DNA from: Chryseobacterium flavum
GTDB taxonomy: Bacteria; Bacteroidota; Bacteroidia; Flavobacteriales; Weeksellaceae
NCBI RefSeq assembly: GCF_003385595.1
Contig: NZ_QNUE01000006.1
Span: 246,755-310,754, forward strand
Direction: 5' to 3'
Length of the DNA stretch: 64,000 nt
Below, piece after piece: positions 31,862 to 41,242 of this stretch. Position 1 is the stretch's first letter; every line of letters begins with the position of its first letter. The position numbers and the translations under genes were made by a program. The notes under the pieces are model-generated. The model did not search any database and was not told the origin of the DNA. It was given only the letters and a program-made list of their open reading frames with translations.

Positions 31862-34267
31862 ATGAAAAATAAATTTCCTCTAGCAGCATATTATATAGGA
31901 CTATCAGTATTACTGACGAGCTGTCAGGTAAAACTTCCATCAAAGAAAACTCCGGAACCATCCCAGTATGGGAAAATAGACAATTCGTCTGTTGTCAACG
32001 GTTACCCTAGAAAATCAGTTCCGTGGATCGTTATTTCAGACCGGTCAAGAAATATAGCATATCTGGATAAAAATGATGAAAAATCATATAAGGAAGTGAA
32101 ATTCCTTGAGCCGTTAATGGTTTTAAAACACAGAGACGGAATGGTAAAAGTAGCAGAATATGTTCCTGATGCATTGATGAAGAAAGTTTCATCAAAATCC
32201 ATCAAGACCTATGGCTGGATTCCTGAATCTGATCTTTTGCTGTGGAGCAACTCTCTGAAGAGCGAAAAGACAGGATATCCTGTGAGAGTAGCCGTAGTGC
32301 CTAGTAACAGCGAAGTTATCAAAAGTGCTGAAAGATACTATAAGAATGATTCTATCATGGTGTTTAATTCACCAAGCCTTATTGAAACAGCCAATGTAAA
32401 GATTCCTAACGGACAAATGGTATATGTTTACAAGCAGGCAGAAAACAACAAGAGACTTTTGGTAGGTAAAAAGCCTTCCATAGATATAGACAGTATCAGT
32501 ACGGGGCTTTATGGATGGGTGAGTTCCAACGTAATTTCTACCTGGGGAGAACGTTCTGCAATAAAGCTTAAAAATACAACCGGAATTAATGATTCTGAGC
32601 TGGGAATACATGAAGGATATCCCGGAGGATCTGCATCTGATGCCGAAAACAAAAAAGCTATTTTGCTTACAGATGTAAACAAAAGAACTCCACTGGAAAA
32701 TATTTATCCGGTAAATCTTGCCCTGAATGAGACCCCGACTCCGGATATTAAAACAAAATACTTTACAAATATCCTGGATTACAGTAAAAATTATGTATTC
32801 AATGTTTTAGGTGAGCCTATTTATTTTGATCGTTACCGGGAGATTACAGAAAGAAATAAAAATATCAATATCGTTTTTGCATTGGATGTAAGTGCTCCTA
32901 ATGCTCCTTATGCCCCAATTGTAAAATCATTATTACAGGACCTTCAGCTCAGATTTGAAAAGCCGTCTTATTTTTCGAATGTAAAATATGGAGTCGTGCT
33001 GTATAAAAATAATCCTTGTGGGAACAATACGTCAGTTTCAAGTTTAAGTTCAGATTACAGCAAAATTACTTCATTCATTGATCAGAAAACCAATGAAATG
33101 AACTGTAACAGTAACAGCGGATACCAGCCGGTGGGGGAAGCGCTTTCGGCAGCCGGAAACCTTCTTTCCAATGTTCCGGACGAGACCAATATTGTAGTGA
33201 CGGTAGGAACTTCTGCGAACCAAAGCGGAAATATGTACAGTGTGATCAGCTCTCTTACCCAGGCTCAGGCAAAACTGATCATGTTCCAGACGAGTGCCAG
33301 ATCATCCGATACTTATAATGATTTTGTATTGATGGCTGAAAATGTGGTGACCAATACAGCAAAAAATATTGCTGAGCTTAAAAAGCAAAAGATTACCGAT
33401 CAGTATGATGTTCTTACTAAAAATAACTTTAGTCTGATAGAAGGTGATGCCGGCTTCTTTTCTCTGGATTATCCTAAGCAGAGTATGTCTCAGGGATTTG
33501 TTATTTTCCCTAAGAAAGGAGATGTTGCCACTCCGGGATTCCTTAAAAAATCTGTGGACAGCCTTATTGCGCAGGTTACTTATGATAATCAGAGTATAGA
33601 CAAGTCCCTGAATGACTATTTCCATTCTTCAGTAGGAGCAGGAAGAACAGATGTTGACTTAAAATACAAGTATCTGTATCCCGGCCTTACCAATCCGGTT
33701 TCTGCAGGAATTGCGGCACAGCTGATCAATTATGGAAATCCGTTCCTTGTAAAAGGATATATTCCTAAAGAACTTACGGATTATACGCCTGCAATAGAAA
33801 AGGGAATTTTACTTTCAGAGGCAGAATATGATAATCTGAAAGCTTTTTATACTGAGGTTTACAGAAATACCGGTTCTGAAAGAGCAGACTTTAGCCAGGC
33901 CAGAGCAATTAAAGAATATGTAAGGCTTCTTAAGAAATATAATCCTACTATTAAATTCCTTGATAAAGGTGCACTTTATGAACAGCCAATGTCCTATGCC
34001 ATAGGAATGAGTACCGGTTTTGATCTTTCAGGCGAAGAAATAATGAATAAATATAAGCTTAAAGGCTGGAAAAAATCAAAAGTAGTTCGGAATGAAACAG
34101 TAAGAAATTATTTCCGTCTCTATAAAGACCTGGCTGACAGAATGCTGGCCAACAGAAATAACCCTGCGGTAAAGATCCAGCAGAATGGCCAGACCTTCTA
34201 TTGGCTGAATGAATACTTTACTCCAACGATGATTGAAACTGAACAGCCGGAATATACCAAGCATTAA
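31862..34267 (+). CDS. tssR: T6SS-iii lipoprotein TssR
   Basis: An 801-residue lipoprotein (signal ending SVLLTSC). After an SH3-like N-terminal part (WIVISDRSRNIAYLD, YGWIPESDLL, YGWVSSNVIS), a von Willebrand A-like domain begins at NINIVFALDVSAPNAPY, about residue 337, with a partly degenerate metal site. Matches TssR of Bacteroidota T6SS-iii, an outer-envelope component of unknown detail. Last gene of the operon, followed by a terminator. Confidence 0.78.
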   Translation: MKNKFPLAAYYIGLSVLLTSCQVKLPSKKTPEPSQYGKIDNSSVVNGYPRKSVPWIVISDRSRNIAYLDKNDEKSYKEVKFLEPLMVLKHRDGMVKVAEYVPDALMKKVSSKSIKTYGWIPESDLLLWSNSLKSEKTGYPVRVAVVPSNSEVIKSAERYYKNDSIMVFNSPSLIETANVKIPNGQMVYVYKQAENNKRLLVGKKPSIDIDSISTGLYGWVSSNVISTWGERSAIKLKNTTGINDSELGIHEGYPGGSASDAENKKAILLTDVNKRTPLENIYPVNLALNETPTPDIKTKYFTNILDYSKNYVFNVLGEPIYFDRYREITERNKNINIVFALDVSAPNAPYAPIVKSLLQDLQLRFEKPSYFSNVKYGVVLYKNNPCGNNTSVSSLSSDYSKITSFIDQKTNEMNCNSNSGYQPVGEALSAAGNLLSNVPDETNIVVTVGTSANQSGNMYSVISSLTQAQAKLIMFQTSARSSDTYNDFVLMAENVVTNTAKNIAELKKQKITDQYDVLTKNNFSLIEGDAGFFSLDYPKQSMSQGFVIFPKKGDVATPGFLKKSVDSLIAQVTYDNQSIDKSLNDYFHSSVGAGRTDVDLKYKYLYPGLTNPVSAGIAAQLINYGNPFLVKGYIPKELTDYTPAIEKGILLSEAEYDNLKAFYTEVYRNTGSERADFSQARAIKEYVRLLKKYNPTIKFLDKGALYEQPMSYAIGMSTGFDLSGEEIMNKYKLKGWKKSKVVRNETVRNYFRLYKDLADRMLANRNNPAVKIQQNGQTFYWLNEYFTPTMIETEQPEYTKH

Positions 34268-34287
34268 CAGTTTATTCTATCATAATG

Positions 34288-34318
34288 AAAGCAGAAGTAC
34301 ACTACTTCTGCTTTTTTT
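34288..34318 (+). terminator. Terminator after tssR
   Basis: AAAGCAGAAGTA (34288-34299) and TACTTCTGCTTT (34303-34314) are perfect 12-bp arms with a 3-nt loop and a T run. Separates the tssO-tssR operon from hcp1. The following 34319-34570 is AT-rich and empty. Confidence 0.85.
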
Positions 34319-34576
34319 ATAGCTATATTGGTTGTGAAAGAGAATGAATCAGAAATGAAAGATGCTGAACAGAGAAAGCCTAAATATAAATTCTGATTTG
34401 TAATTCAATTAATTATTGCAAAATAATAGGACCAGTAAGTCTTGTTAACTGTTTAAAAAAAGCTTTGTAAATCTCTTCTATTTCTCTTTTAAGTGTAAAA
34501 TTTTGAATTTTGTTTAAATGTATAAAATGGCTAAATTCCTTTGCTATAGCTGTTTACGGATATACTGATAAATCTA

Positions 34577-34617
34577 TTGTCGTAGAATTACGACATGAAA
34601 TCGTAGAATTACTACAA
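34577..34617 (+). promoter_or_regulatory. hcp-upstream element, copy 1
   Basis: Two tandem sites: TCGTAGAATTACGA and, 21 bp later, TCGTAGAATTACTA. Each is an inverted repeat TCGTA-GAAT-TACGA. Ends 47 bp before the -7 box. Same element and distance at hcp2 and hcp3. Confidence 0.8.
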
Positions 34618-34640
34618 TTTTTCAGATTTACATTCAAAAG

Positions 34641-34672
34641 TTTTTTTTAGAGGATAAGACCCTCTATCTTTG
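34641..34672 (+). promoter_or_regulatory. hcp1 core promoter
   Basis: A T8 tract (34641-34648) in the -33 region, 16-bp spacer and TATCTTTG (34665-34672), a perfect TAnnTTTG match. Leader of about 47 nt to the ATG at 34725, highly similar in hcp2 and hcp3. Confidence 0.75.
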
Positions 34673-34724
34673 CTGTACAATCACTGAATCACAAAATATT
34701 ACTAACGATTAAAATTTACTAATC

Positions 34725-35132
34725 ATGGCAGAAAGAAATTCGAGAGGAATCTTAAAATTCAACGGAGGAGAAGGACAGAAACTATTAAAAATGAAATATA
34801 GTGTTTCAAGATCTACAGACGTTTCAGGACGTGTAGCATCAGACCCTTCCAACGCATTGATCAAAGTTACAGTAGAAGCTACTGAAAAGTCTGATATACT
34901 GGAAAGCTTACTAAACGGGAAGTATAAGCCTACTGTGGGAGAAATTACTTTCAACAAATCTCACGAAGAAGGAACATTGATTACTTTAAACTGGCAAAAC
35001 GGATACGTAATCCAGCACCAGGTGGATTTCGATGCGATCGACAGTAACAGTATGCTGATCAGCTTTGTAGTAAGTGCTGAAACCATTACATATGGTAATT
35101 CTGAATATGCAGGTCTTTGGCCAAGCAGCTAA
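34725..35132 (+). CDS. tssD: Hcp needle-tube protein (TssD), copy 1
   Basis: A 135-residue protein. MAERNSRGILKFNGGEGQKLLKM and LITLNWQNGYVIQHQVDFDA and SNSMLISFVVSAETI are characteristic of Hcp of Bacteroidota T6SS-iii. Hcp hexamers form the expelled inner tube. Nearly identical to the copies at 45687 and 51830, with changes at about ten positions. First gene of the vgrG1 cassette. Confidence 0.93.
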   Translation: MAERNSRGILKFNGGEGQKLLKMKYSVSRSTDVSGRVASDPSNALIKVTVEATEKSDILESLLNGKYKPTVGEITFNKSHEEGTLITLNWQNGYVIQHQVDFDAIDSNSMLISFVVSAETITYGNSEYAGLWPSS

Positions 35133-35160
35133 AATTATACACATTATCACACATTCATAC

Positions 35161-35195
35161 AAAAAGACTGTCCCTACTGAAGACGGTCTTTTTTT
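35161..35195 (+). terminator. Terminator after hcp1
   Basis: AAAAAGACTGTC (35161-35172) and GACGGTCTTTTT (35182-35193) pair with one wobble and a T run. Partial termination here would give more Hcp than VgrG. Confidence 0.75.
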
Positions 35196-35282
35196 GCCTG
35201 AATAAAATTCTTTATCACTTTCATTAGAGATATTTAATATTATTGATAAAATATTATTATATTTAATACAAACACAAACACA

Positions 35283-37220
35283 ATGCATATGAAAACCGAA
35301 TTACAGACTAAAGGCTCTTCCTTCCGTCCGTCACAAAATGCAGATAGAATATCCGAAAATCACCATTCAGGAATCAATCGGTTGGTTAAACTTTCATTAG
35401 TTGTGGAAGGTAGAATCATTAAGCACTATAAGCACTTCACACTTAAACAAAAAGCCAGTCATCACCATGAATTCAGTCTTACCCTTGCTCATGATGCTTT
35501 GGAGGACCGTCAGAATCATACCCTTGAGGAAGCGAATAAATTTTTAGGAAAACGGCTTACAGCAGTTATTTCCTATAAGGATATTGATAACAGTCCCGAA
35601 AGAAATTTTGTAGGGATCATCACAAAAGTAGGATTCAGCCAGGAAAAAATGAGCCTTGGGAATATCGTACTGTCCGGTCACAGCCCTACGATATTACTGG
35701 ACGGGGCTCCTCATATCCAGAGCTTCGGAGGCAGTCAGCCCGTTAATATGGGAATAATTGCAGCTGATGTGATCAGACAGGGAATTGATAAAGAGCGTTT
35801 CGATGTAAGAATTGATACCCATGATTATTCCCAGATCATCTACAGCAGCCAGTATAATGAAACGCACTATAATTACCTGGCAAGAATGGCAGAAGCTTAT
35901 GGCGAACAGTTTTATTATGATGGTGAAGTATTGCATTTCGGAAAGCTTCCCCCACAGAATAAACCTATAAAATTACTGTATGGAAGTAATGCTGATAATA
36001 TAAGGGTTGAAATAAAAGCGGTACATACCAAACCACAATATTATGGCTATAACAGCAGTAAAAACGAAAAACTGACATCCGGAGAAACTCCTGTAAACCA
36101 TGTAGGAGACCTTGCCAGAACAGCTTACAGCCACAACGAAAAAATTTATAAAACCCCGGCACTTCAGGTAGCTCCTATCAAAGCATCCACACACCTGGAT
36201 GTAGAGCACTCCCAAAGAAGCAGCTCCGGAAGTGAGGCGGTGAGTGTATTTTCCGTTTCAGGTTCTACCACCGTACCATTTCTGCATCCCGGATGTATTG
36301 CAGACATCCATATGAGAAAGCCTGATACCAATGAAACGGCTTACTTTACCAAGGTAATGATTACAGAGGCGGTTCATGAAATAGATACCATAGGGCATTA
36401 TACCGGAAGTTTTGAATCTATAGCCGCGGATACAGGTTTTTTACCTAAACCTGAATTTACTATACCTCATGCCCAGCCACAGATTGCTACTGTAATTTCA
36501 AATGCTGATCCCGAAGGACAAGGAAGGGTTCAGGTGAGGTTTGACTGGCAAATGAACGATACCACCCATTTTGTGCGTGTCATGAGTCCCGATGCGGGAG
36601 GAACGGACCAGATTACCCAAAACCGTGGCTACGTGGCTATTCCCGAAGTGGGAGATCAGGTGATGGTTAATTTTGTTCACAGCCATCCGGACAGGCCATT
36701 TGTTATGGGGGGCATGTTTCACGGAGGCGTAGGTCTGGGAGGCGGAGCAGATAACCGCGTGAAATCTATTCAGACGAGAAGCGGTCACCGCATTGTTTTT
36801 ACAGAAGATGAAAGTATTATTATTACGGATAAAAGTGGAAATGAAATCCATCTGGATACTACCGGAAGCAATATTAATATTACGGCACCGGAAACGATGA
36901 CCCTGAATTGTAAAAACATGAACATCAATGTAGGGGAGAATATGACTACAACGGTGGGGATGAATAAATCAGACAGTATCGGATTGAATAATACCGAGAC
37001 TGTAGGTGCTATGAAGCTTACTTCAGTCATAGGAAATGTAAGCACATTTATTACAGGTAAACTTACAGAGATCATTGAAGGGGATGTACACAGTGAAACG
37101 AAGAAAGAAAGGAATGAGATTTCGGAAAAAGAAATCAACATTACCTCCAATGCTTCCATTAATAAACATGCTCAACAGGAAGTTCAAAATAATAGCGGTG
37201 AGAAATCTAAAGCACATTAG
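35283..37220 (+). CDS. tssI: VgrG spike protein (TssI), copy 1
   Basis: A 645-residue protein. The gp27-like part has GINRLVKLSLVVEGRII and HYNYLARMAEAYGEQFYYDG (about 200-218); the gp5-like OB domain has GQGRVQVRFDW and PEVGDQVMVNFVHSHPDRPFVMGGMFHGG; the C-terminus is a repeated beta-prism (NMNINVGENMTTTVG...). No extra effector domain. The ATG at 35289 is an alternative start. The effector gene starts 2 bp after the stop. Confidence 0.93.
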   Translation: MHMKTELQTKGSSFRPSQNADRISENHHSGINRLVKLSLVVEGRIIKHYKHFTLKQKASHHHEFSLTLAHDALEDRQNHTLEEANKFLGKRLTAVISYKDIDNSPERNFVGIITKVGFSQEKMSLGNIVLSGHSPTILLDGAPHIQSFGGSQPVNMGIIAADVIRQGIDKERFDVRIDTHDYSQIIYSSQYNETHYNYLARMAEAYGEQFYYDGEVLHFGKLPPQNKPIKLLYGSNADNIRVEIKAVHTKPQYYGYNSSKNEKLTSGETPVNHVGDLARTAYSHNEKIYKTPALQVAPIKASTHLDVEHSQRSSSGSEAVSVFSVSGSTTVPFLHPGCIADIHMRKPDTNETAYFTKVMITEAVHEIDTIGHYTGSFESIAADTGFLPKPEFTIPHAQPQIATVISNADPEGQGRVQVRFDWQMNDTTHFVRVMSPDAGGTDQITQNRGYVAIPEVGDQVMVNFVHSHPDRPFVMGGMFHGGVGLGGGADNRVKSIQTRSGHRIVFTEDESIIITDKSGNEIHLDTTGSNINITAPETMTLNCKNMNINVGENMTTTVGMNKSDSIGLNNTETVGAMKLTSVIGNVSTFITGKLTEIIEGDVHSETKKERNEISEKEINITSNASINKHAQQEVQNNSGEKSKAH

Positions 37221-37222
37221 CC

Positions 37223-38692
37223 ATGAGCAGAACGAGAATTGTAAAAGGCACCTATAATAAAATCTCAAATGAAAATCACAATATGTACTCTCAGGAGAGT
37301 ATTATTTCACGTGCCATGAAATGGATTTCTGAAAAGGGGAATGCTAAAGGGGTGAGTCATAATACGCCAAGCGATCCTCCTCCTTCTGAAATAAAAGCAA
37401 AATGTATTGTTCACTTTCGCAGTAAAAATGGTTGGCAGGGTGAAGATTATGGTTTTGACTGGATGAGATTGGGGGAGACTTCTAATTTTGGTGATGTTGA
37501 TTATGAAAATATTATAGCAAAGCAATATACGGATGCTACTTATACAACATTGGAAAGAAATATCAATGAATATGATGGGAGCTTTAAAAAGGCGCCTGTC
37601 TTATATTCTAAACTTAAGCAAATATATGGTGTTTACAGTATTCCGTGGAAGAAAAAAGCAGATGGTACTCTTGAAAATTATTATTGTTCCTGGTTATCAC
37701 TTTACCCTTCCCAGATCAAAGATAGTAAAACAAACCAGCTTACTGCATCTAATTTTAAAAATACCAAAGCTGTTTTAAGCCTCAATATTGAAGTAGATGA
37801 AGAACCGGACGTTTTAAAATTTAAAGAAAATAAATTTTTCAAAATTTCTCCTATGGAAATTTCTCCTAAAACCAAAGGGAAACACAATCTTAAAGATTTT
37901 GTAACCATAGAATGTTTGGAAGAGTTTTCAAATGATCAGGTTATAGAAGTTATCGCAGTAAAAAAAGACAATGCGGGTATTGAAACTTCTGAAGTCGCCG
38001 GGAGATTAAAGGTTTGGGCTAATCATGCTGCCAAAAGGAAAAAAACTAAGTTTTTAATTATTGAATTAAAGACCCCTGAGCTCACACCTGGAGCTACTTC
38101 AAAAACTGGTAATTCCGTTGGACAGAAAGAATTGTTTGAAAATTATTTACGCCAGGCGTTGATAGAAGCAGATGTAGAAACGGAAACTATAGACGTATCT
38201 ACAGATTCCCATTTTAAAGCAGGTGGTAAGTATGTCATTGGAGGTAAAATTGCTGCTTATTATCAACCATCAGGTAATGCTCCATCGGGGTTTGTTACTC
38301 TTCAAAATTATATATATGATAAACTGAAAACACAGTTGAAAAATAATAAAATTCCTGAAGCAAAATATGATAATCACTACATTGCTATTTATCTCGGAGA
38401 AAGTGGAGGATTTGTAGATGCCTCTAATCATGTAGTTGCGCTCAATGGATATAGTAATGGCAGGTTTGTGGTATTATTTCCAACAAAAAATAATCAAACA
38501 GCAGCTCACGAATTTCTTCATAGCTTTGCATTACCTCACAGTTTTACTAATTCAGAAGCCGATGCAAAAGCACAGTTTACTTATGAATATGCTAAAACAG
38601 AAAATATTATGGATTATTCTCATCACATTCCCGAAACACGTTATAATCTTTGGAAATGGCAATGGATGATAGCTAATACAAATACCAAATAA
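37223..38692 (+). CDS. Putative T6SS zinc metallopeptidase effector
   Basis: A 489-residue protein whose product is not a known named family to me. The N-terminal segment (1-60, with IVKGTYNKISNENHNMYSQE) and the next domain (about 61-260, with VHFRSKNGWQGEDYGFDWMR) resemble, from memory, fronts of other Bacteroidota T6SS-linked proteins. The C-terminal domain has HEFLHSFALPH (His429, Glu430, His433, His439), a zincin active site with a third His ligand, and NIMDY around Met463, a metzincin-like Met-turn. No signal peptide. It follows vgrG1 by 2 bp and precedes lipoprotein genes, so a VgrG1-delivered peptidase acting in the target cell is likely. Confidence 0.72.
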   Translation: MSRTRIVKGTYNKISNENHNMYSQESIISRAMKWISEKGNAKGVSHNTPSDPPPSEIKAKCIVHFRSKNGWQGEDYGFDWMRLGETSNFGDVDYENIIAKQYTDATYTTLERNINEYDGSFKKAPVLYSKLKQIYGVYSIPWKKKADGTLENYYCSWLSLYPSQIKDSKTNQLTASNFKNTKAVLSLNIEVDEEPDVLKFKENKFFKISPMEISPKTKGKHNLKDFVTIECLEEFSNDQVIEVIAVKKDNAGIETSEVAGRLKVWANHAAKRKKTKFLIIELKTPELTPGATSKTGNSVGQKELFENYLRQALIEADVETETIDVSTDSHFKAGGKYVIGGKIAAYYQPSGNAPSGFVTLQNYIYDKLKTQLKNNKIPEAKYDNHYIAIYLGESGGFVDASNHVVALNGYSNGRFVVLFPTKNNQTAAHEFLHSFALPHSFTNSEADAKAQFTYEYAKTENIMDYSHHIPETRYNLWKWQWMIANTNTK

Positions 38693-38694
38693 TT

Positions 38695-39327
38695 ATGAAA
38701 AAAATATTTTTTTTATTCAGTTTATTGATACTTTTTTCATGTAAATCTCAAAAAAGAAATATGATAATTCCTACAATAGATAACAAATTTGAAAAGTTTG
38801 ATATAGACAAATTTAGTAAATCAACAAAAAAAGAAACTGATGTTGTAAGAGAGTTTCTGCCCAATGGAAACTATATTGAAATGAGTATGGCAAACTCTGG
38901 TAAATATTATACCGAATCATATAAAGATTCCTATTTTATGATATCTAAATCTTATTACACCAGTGGAAATATAAAAGATAAAGGTATCATGTTTAATGTT
39001 CCTTGGGGAGCTCCTTTTCAAAAAGGAATTTGGTATGGTTTTGATGAAAATGGAAAGCTGATTAAAGAGGTTGATTATGATAAGCCTTACAAATATACAT
39101 TTGAAGATATTTTAAAATTCTGTGAAAAAGAAGTTATTCCCATTACAAAAGGTCCGGTATTACAAAGTACAGGTTTTCATACTATAATTTCAAGAAGAAT
39201 AGAAAATGGAAAACCGATTTGGGAAATAGAATGGTTAAAGAAGTCGAATCGTGTTGAAAATATAATTTTGGATGGTATTTCTGGTAAAGTAATTTCAAGA
39301 AGAGAGTCAGAATTTATAAACAATTGA
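38695..39327 (+). CDS. Candidate immunity lipoprotein, paralogue 1
   Basis: A 210-residue lipoprotein (signal MKKIFFLFSLLILFSC) starting 2 bp after the effector stop. Conserved with the next two genes: MIIPTIDNKFEKFD near the mature N-terminus, ESYKDSYFMISKSYYTSGNIKDKGI, KGIWYGFDENGKLIKEVDYD (a MORN-like repeat) and KFCEKEV. Location beside the peptidase effector suggests a periplasmic immunity protein. Function inferred only. Confidence 0.65.
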   Translation: MKKIFFLFSLLILFSCKSQKRNMIIPTIDNKFEKFDIDKFSKSTKKETDVVREFLPNGNYIEMSMANSGKYYTESYKDSYFMISKSYYTSGNIKDKGIMFNVPWGAPFQKGIWYGFDENGKLIKEVDYDKPYKYTFEDILKFCEKEVIPITKGPVLQSTGFHTIISRRIENGKPIWEIEWLKKSNRVENIILDGISGKVISRRESEFINN

Positions 39328-39432
39328 TTTTTTAGTTATGAACCAACAGTGGGAATTACACGTTGAATGTCATTAGCATATCACACTGTATTATTGACAA
39401 TGAAAAAACATTCAATCTACAAAAAGAATATT

Positions 39433-40041
39433 ATGAATAAAATAATAATGTTAATATGGTTGAGTATGTTTATACAATGCCAATCTCAAAAAATAGATAA
39501 ATATATGATACCAATTGTTGATAATAAGTATGAAAAATTTGATATTGAAAATTTTCTAAAAAATTCTGTAAGAGGAACCTTGATTGTAAAGTCTAATGAT
39601 GCTACTGTTGTAGAGGATAAGCAATCGTATGGATTTATAAAACAGGTATACAAGAAAGATGATATCTTTTGTCATACTGTCCTATATTACCCAACTGGAA
39701 AAATTAAGGAAAAAGGAATTACGTTCAATAATGGTACTGAAATAGGTATATGGTTCTATTATGACGAATCTGGTAAGCTTCTTAAAGAGGAAAACATGGA
39801 TGAAGGCTACGACTTTAAACCTGCAGATATTATTGCATACTGCGAAAAGAATAAAATTGATCTGCCTAAAGGCTACCATGATTCTGGTTACCAGGCTAGA
39901 GTATTAAAACAGGATTTTGAAGGCAAAAAAGTATGGAGAATTTCTCATCAAATTGCAGGCGACAAAATAGAAGAAATCATTCTGGATGCTAAAACAGGAA
40001 AAGAGCTTCAGAAAAAAACAGTACCTTTTTATAATCCATAA
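39433..40041 (+). CDS. Candidate immunity lipoprotein, paralogue 2
   Basis: About 202 residues from MNKIIMLIWLSMFIQC at 39433, a lipoprotein signal; a longer start at 39367 adds residues before the signal and is unlikely. Shares YMIPIVDNKYEKFDIENFL, YPTGKIKEKGITF, IGIWFYYDESGKLLKEENMDEGYDF and YCEKNKIDLPKGY with paralogues 1 and 3. Confidence 0.65.
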   Translation: MNKIIMLIWLSMFIQCQSQKIDKYMIPIVDNKYEKFDIENFLKNSVRGTLIVKSNDATVVEDKQSYGFIKQVYKKDDIFCHTVLYYPTGKIKEKGITFNNGTEIGIWFYYDESGKLLKEENMDEGYDFKPADIIAYCEKNKIDLPKGYHDSGYQARVLKQDFEGKKVWRISHQIAGDKIEEIILDAKTGKELQKKTVPFYNP

Positions 40042-40045
40042 TTAA

Positions 40046-40651
40046 ATGATTGATAAAAGATTTATAGAAAAACTATTCGTAGTATTCTTGTTGGGTCTTT
40101 TTCTACAATGCCAATCTCAGGAATTACAAAAAACAATGATTCCTAAAATTAGTAATGAATTTGAAATAATCAATACAGAAGGACTGAAAGAGGTTGTTAT
40201 TAATGATAACAAAACAACAACGTTTGTTTCCGCTAAAATTGGTTCCAGTTATACAGAATATTATAAAGACAGTTACTTTATTATAGTAAAAAATTATTAT
40301 CCTTCTAAAAACATTAAAAATAAAGGGATTGCCTTCAATGAAGGCTCACCTGTTGGAATTTGGTATCATTTTGATAAATCAGGTAAGCTTATTAAAGAAG
40401 AAAATACAGATGAGGGATATAGCTTTACTCCGGAGAATGTAGTGAAATATTGTGAAAAGAATAAGATTGAGCTTCCTAAAGGATATCAGAAATCTGGCTT
40501 TCATACACAGATTATAAAAGAAGCTCGTAATGGAAAAAAGGTCTGGGTGATAAAATATCTGATCCCGGATGGAGATATACAGATGGTTGTTTTAGATGGT
40601 CAGACAGGGAAGGAGATGGAGAGGAAAAAGGTTCCGTTTGTAAGCAGTTAA
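40046..40651 (+). CDS. Candidate immunity lipoprotein, paralogue 3
   Basis: A 201-residue lipoprotein (signal ending FLQCQSQ) starting 4 bp after paralogue 2. Closest to paralogue 2: VGIWYHFDKSGKLIKEENTDEGYSF and YCEKNKIELPKGYQKSGFHTQ. The middle region diverges more than the C-terminal third. Confidence 0.65.
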   Translation: MIDKRFIEKLFVVFLLGLFLQCQSQELQKTMIPKISNEFEIINTEGLKEVVINDNKTTTFVSAKIGSSYTEYYKDSYFIIVKNYYPSKNIKNKGIAFNEGSPVGIWYHFDKSGKLIKEENTDEGYSFTPENVVKYCEKNKIELPKGYQKSGFHTQIIKEARNGKKVWVIKYLIPDGDIQMVVLDGQTGKEMERKKVPFVSS

Positions 40652-40718
40652 TAATAAAAAGCTAAGGATAATCTTTTTTCTAAGCCTGTAATTAATAATT
40701 AAATTTAAAGCTTATCTG

Positions 40719-41186
40719 ATGATAGAAAAAATAATTAAAACTTCCTTGATTTTTTTATCCGTTTTAGTTTTTTCTCAAAGCAAATCAGAGCGAAAATTTA
40801 TAAATAAAATAGATAAAGAACTATCTGATCCTGATATTATAAAAATAGAAGATGTTGGAGAAAAATGGAATCATGATCATCTGATTGTTTATCTCAAAAA
40901 TAAGATCCCCATATTAATTATCAGGGAAACAAATACTGTAAGGAATACAGAATATACAGATTTTACAACTTCTACCCAAAAAGAAAATATTGTTGCAAAG
41001 TTTTATTTTCTGGATTGGAAGCAAAATAAATTTATAAGAGTTGGAAAAATTGAAAGTGAATATCAGGAATATGGACATAAAGAAAAGGGAAAAAACAAAC
41101 AATATCATTTAAAAGAAATGAATAAAGAATTTGTTTTTGATTATGACGTAGAGAGAGTCAATTTATTAATTCAGCGATACAAGTAG
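40719..41186 (+). CDS. Exported protein of unknown function
   Basis: A 155-residue protein with a signal peptide (MIEKIIKTSLIFLSVLVFSQ) and a charged, Lys/Glu-rich body. No family recognised. Same strand as the candidate immunity genes and in the T6SS island, so it may be another immunity protein or a remnant of an earlier cassette. Confidence 0.6.
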   Translation: MIEKIIKTSLIFLSVLVFSQSKSERKFINKIDKELSDPDIIKIEDVGEKWNHDHLIVYLKNKIPILIIRETNTVRNTEYTDFTTSTQKENIVAKFYFLDWKQNKFIRVGKIESEYQEYGHKEKGKNKQYHLKEMNKEFVFDYDVERVNLLIQRYK

Positions 41187-41242
41187 CATAAATATTTTAA
41201 ACCGTACTTCAGAAGAAATTCAGGGAAGTTTTAAAATAAACC

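Noticed and set aside
35283..37220. VgrG1 as an evolved VgrG with its own C-terminal toxin
   Set aside because: The C-terminus after the OB domain is only the repeated beta-prism and a short charged tail; no extra domain is visible.
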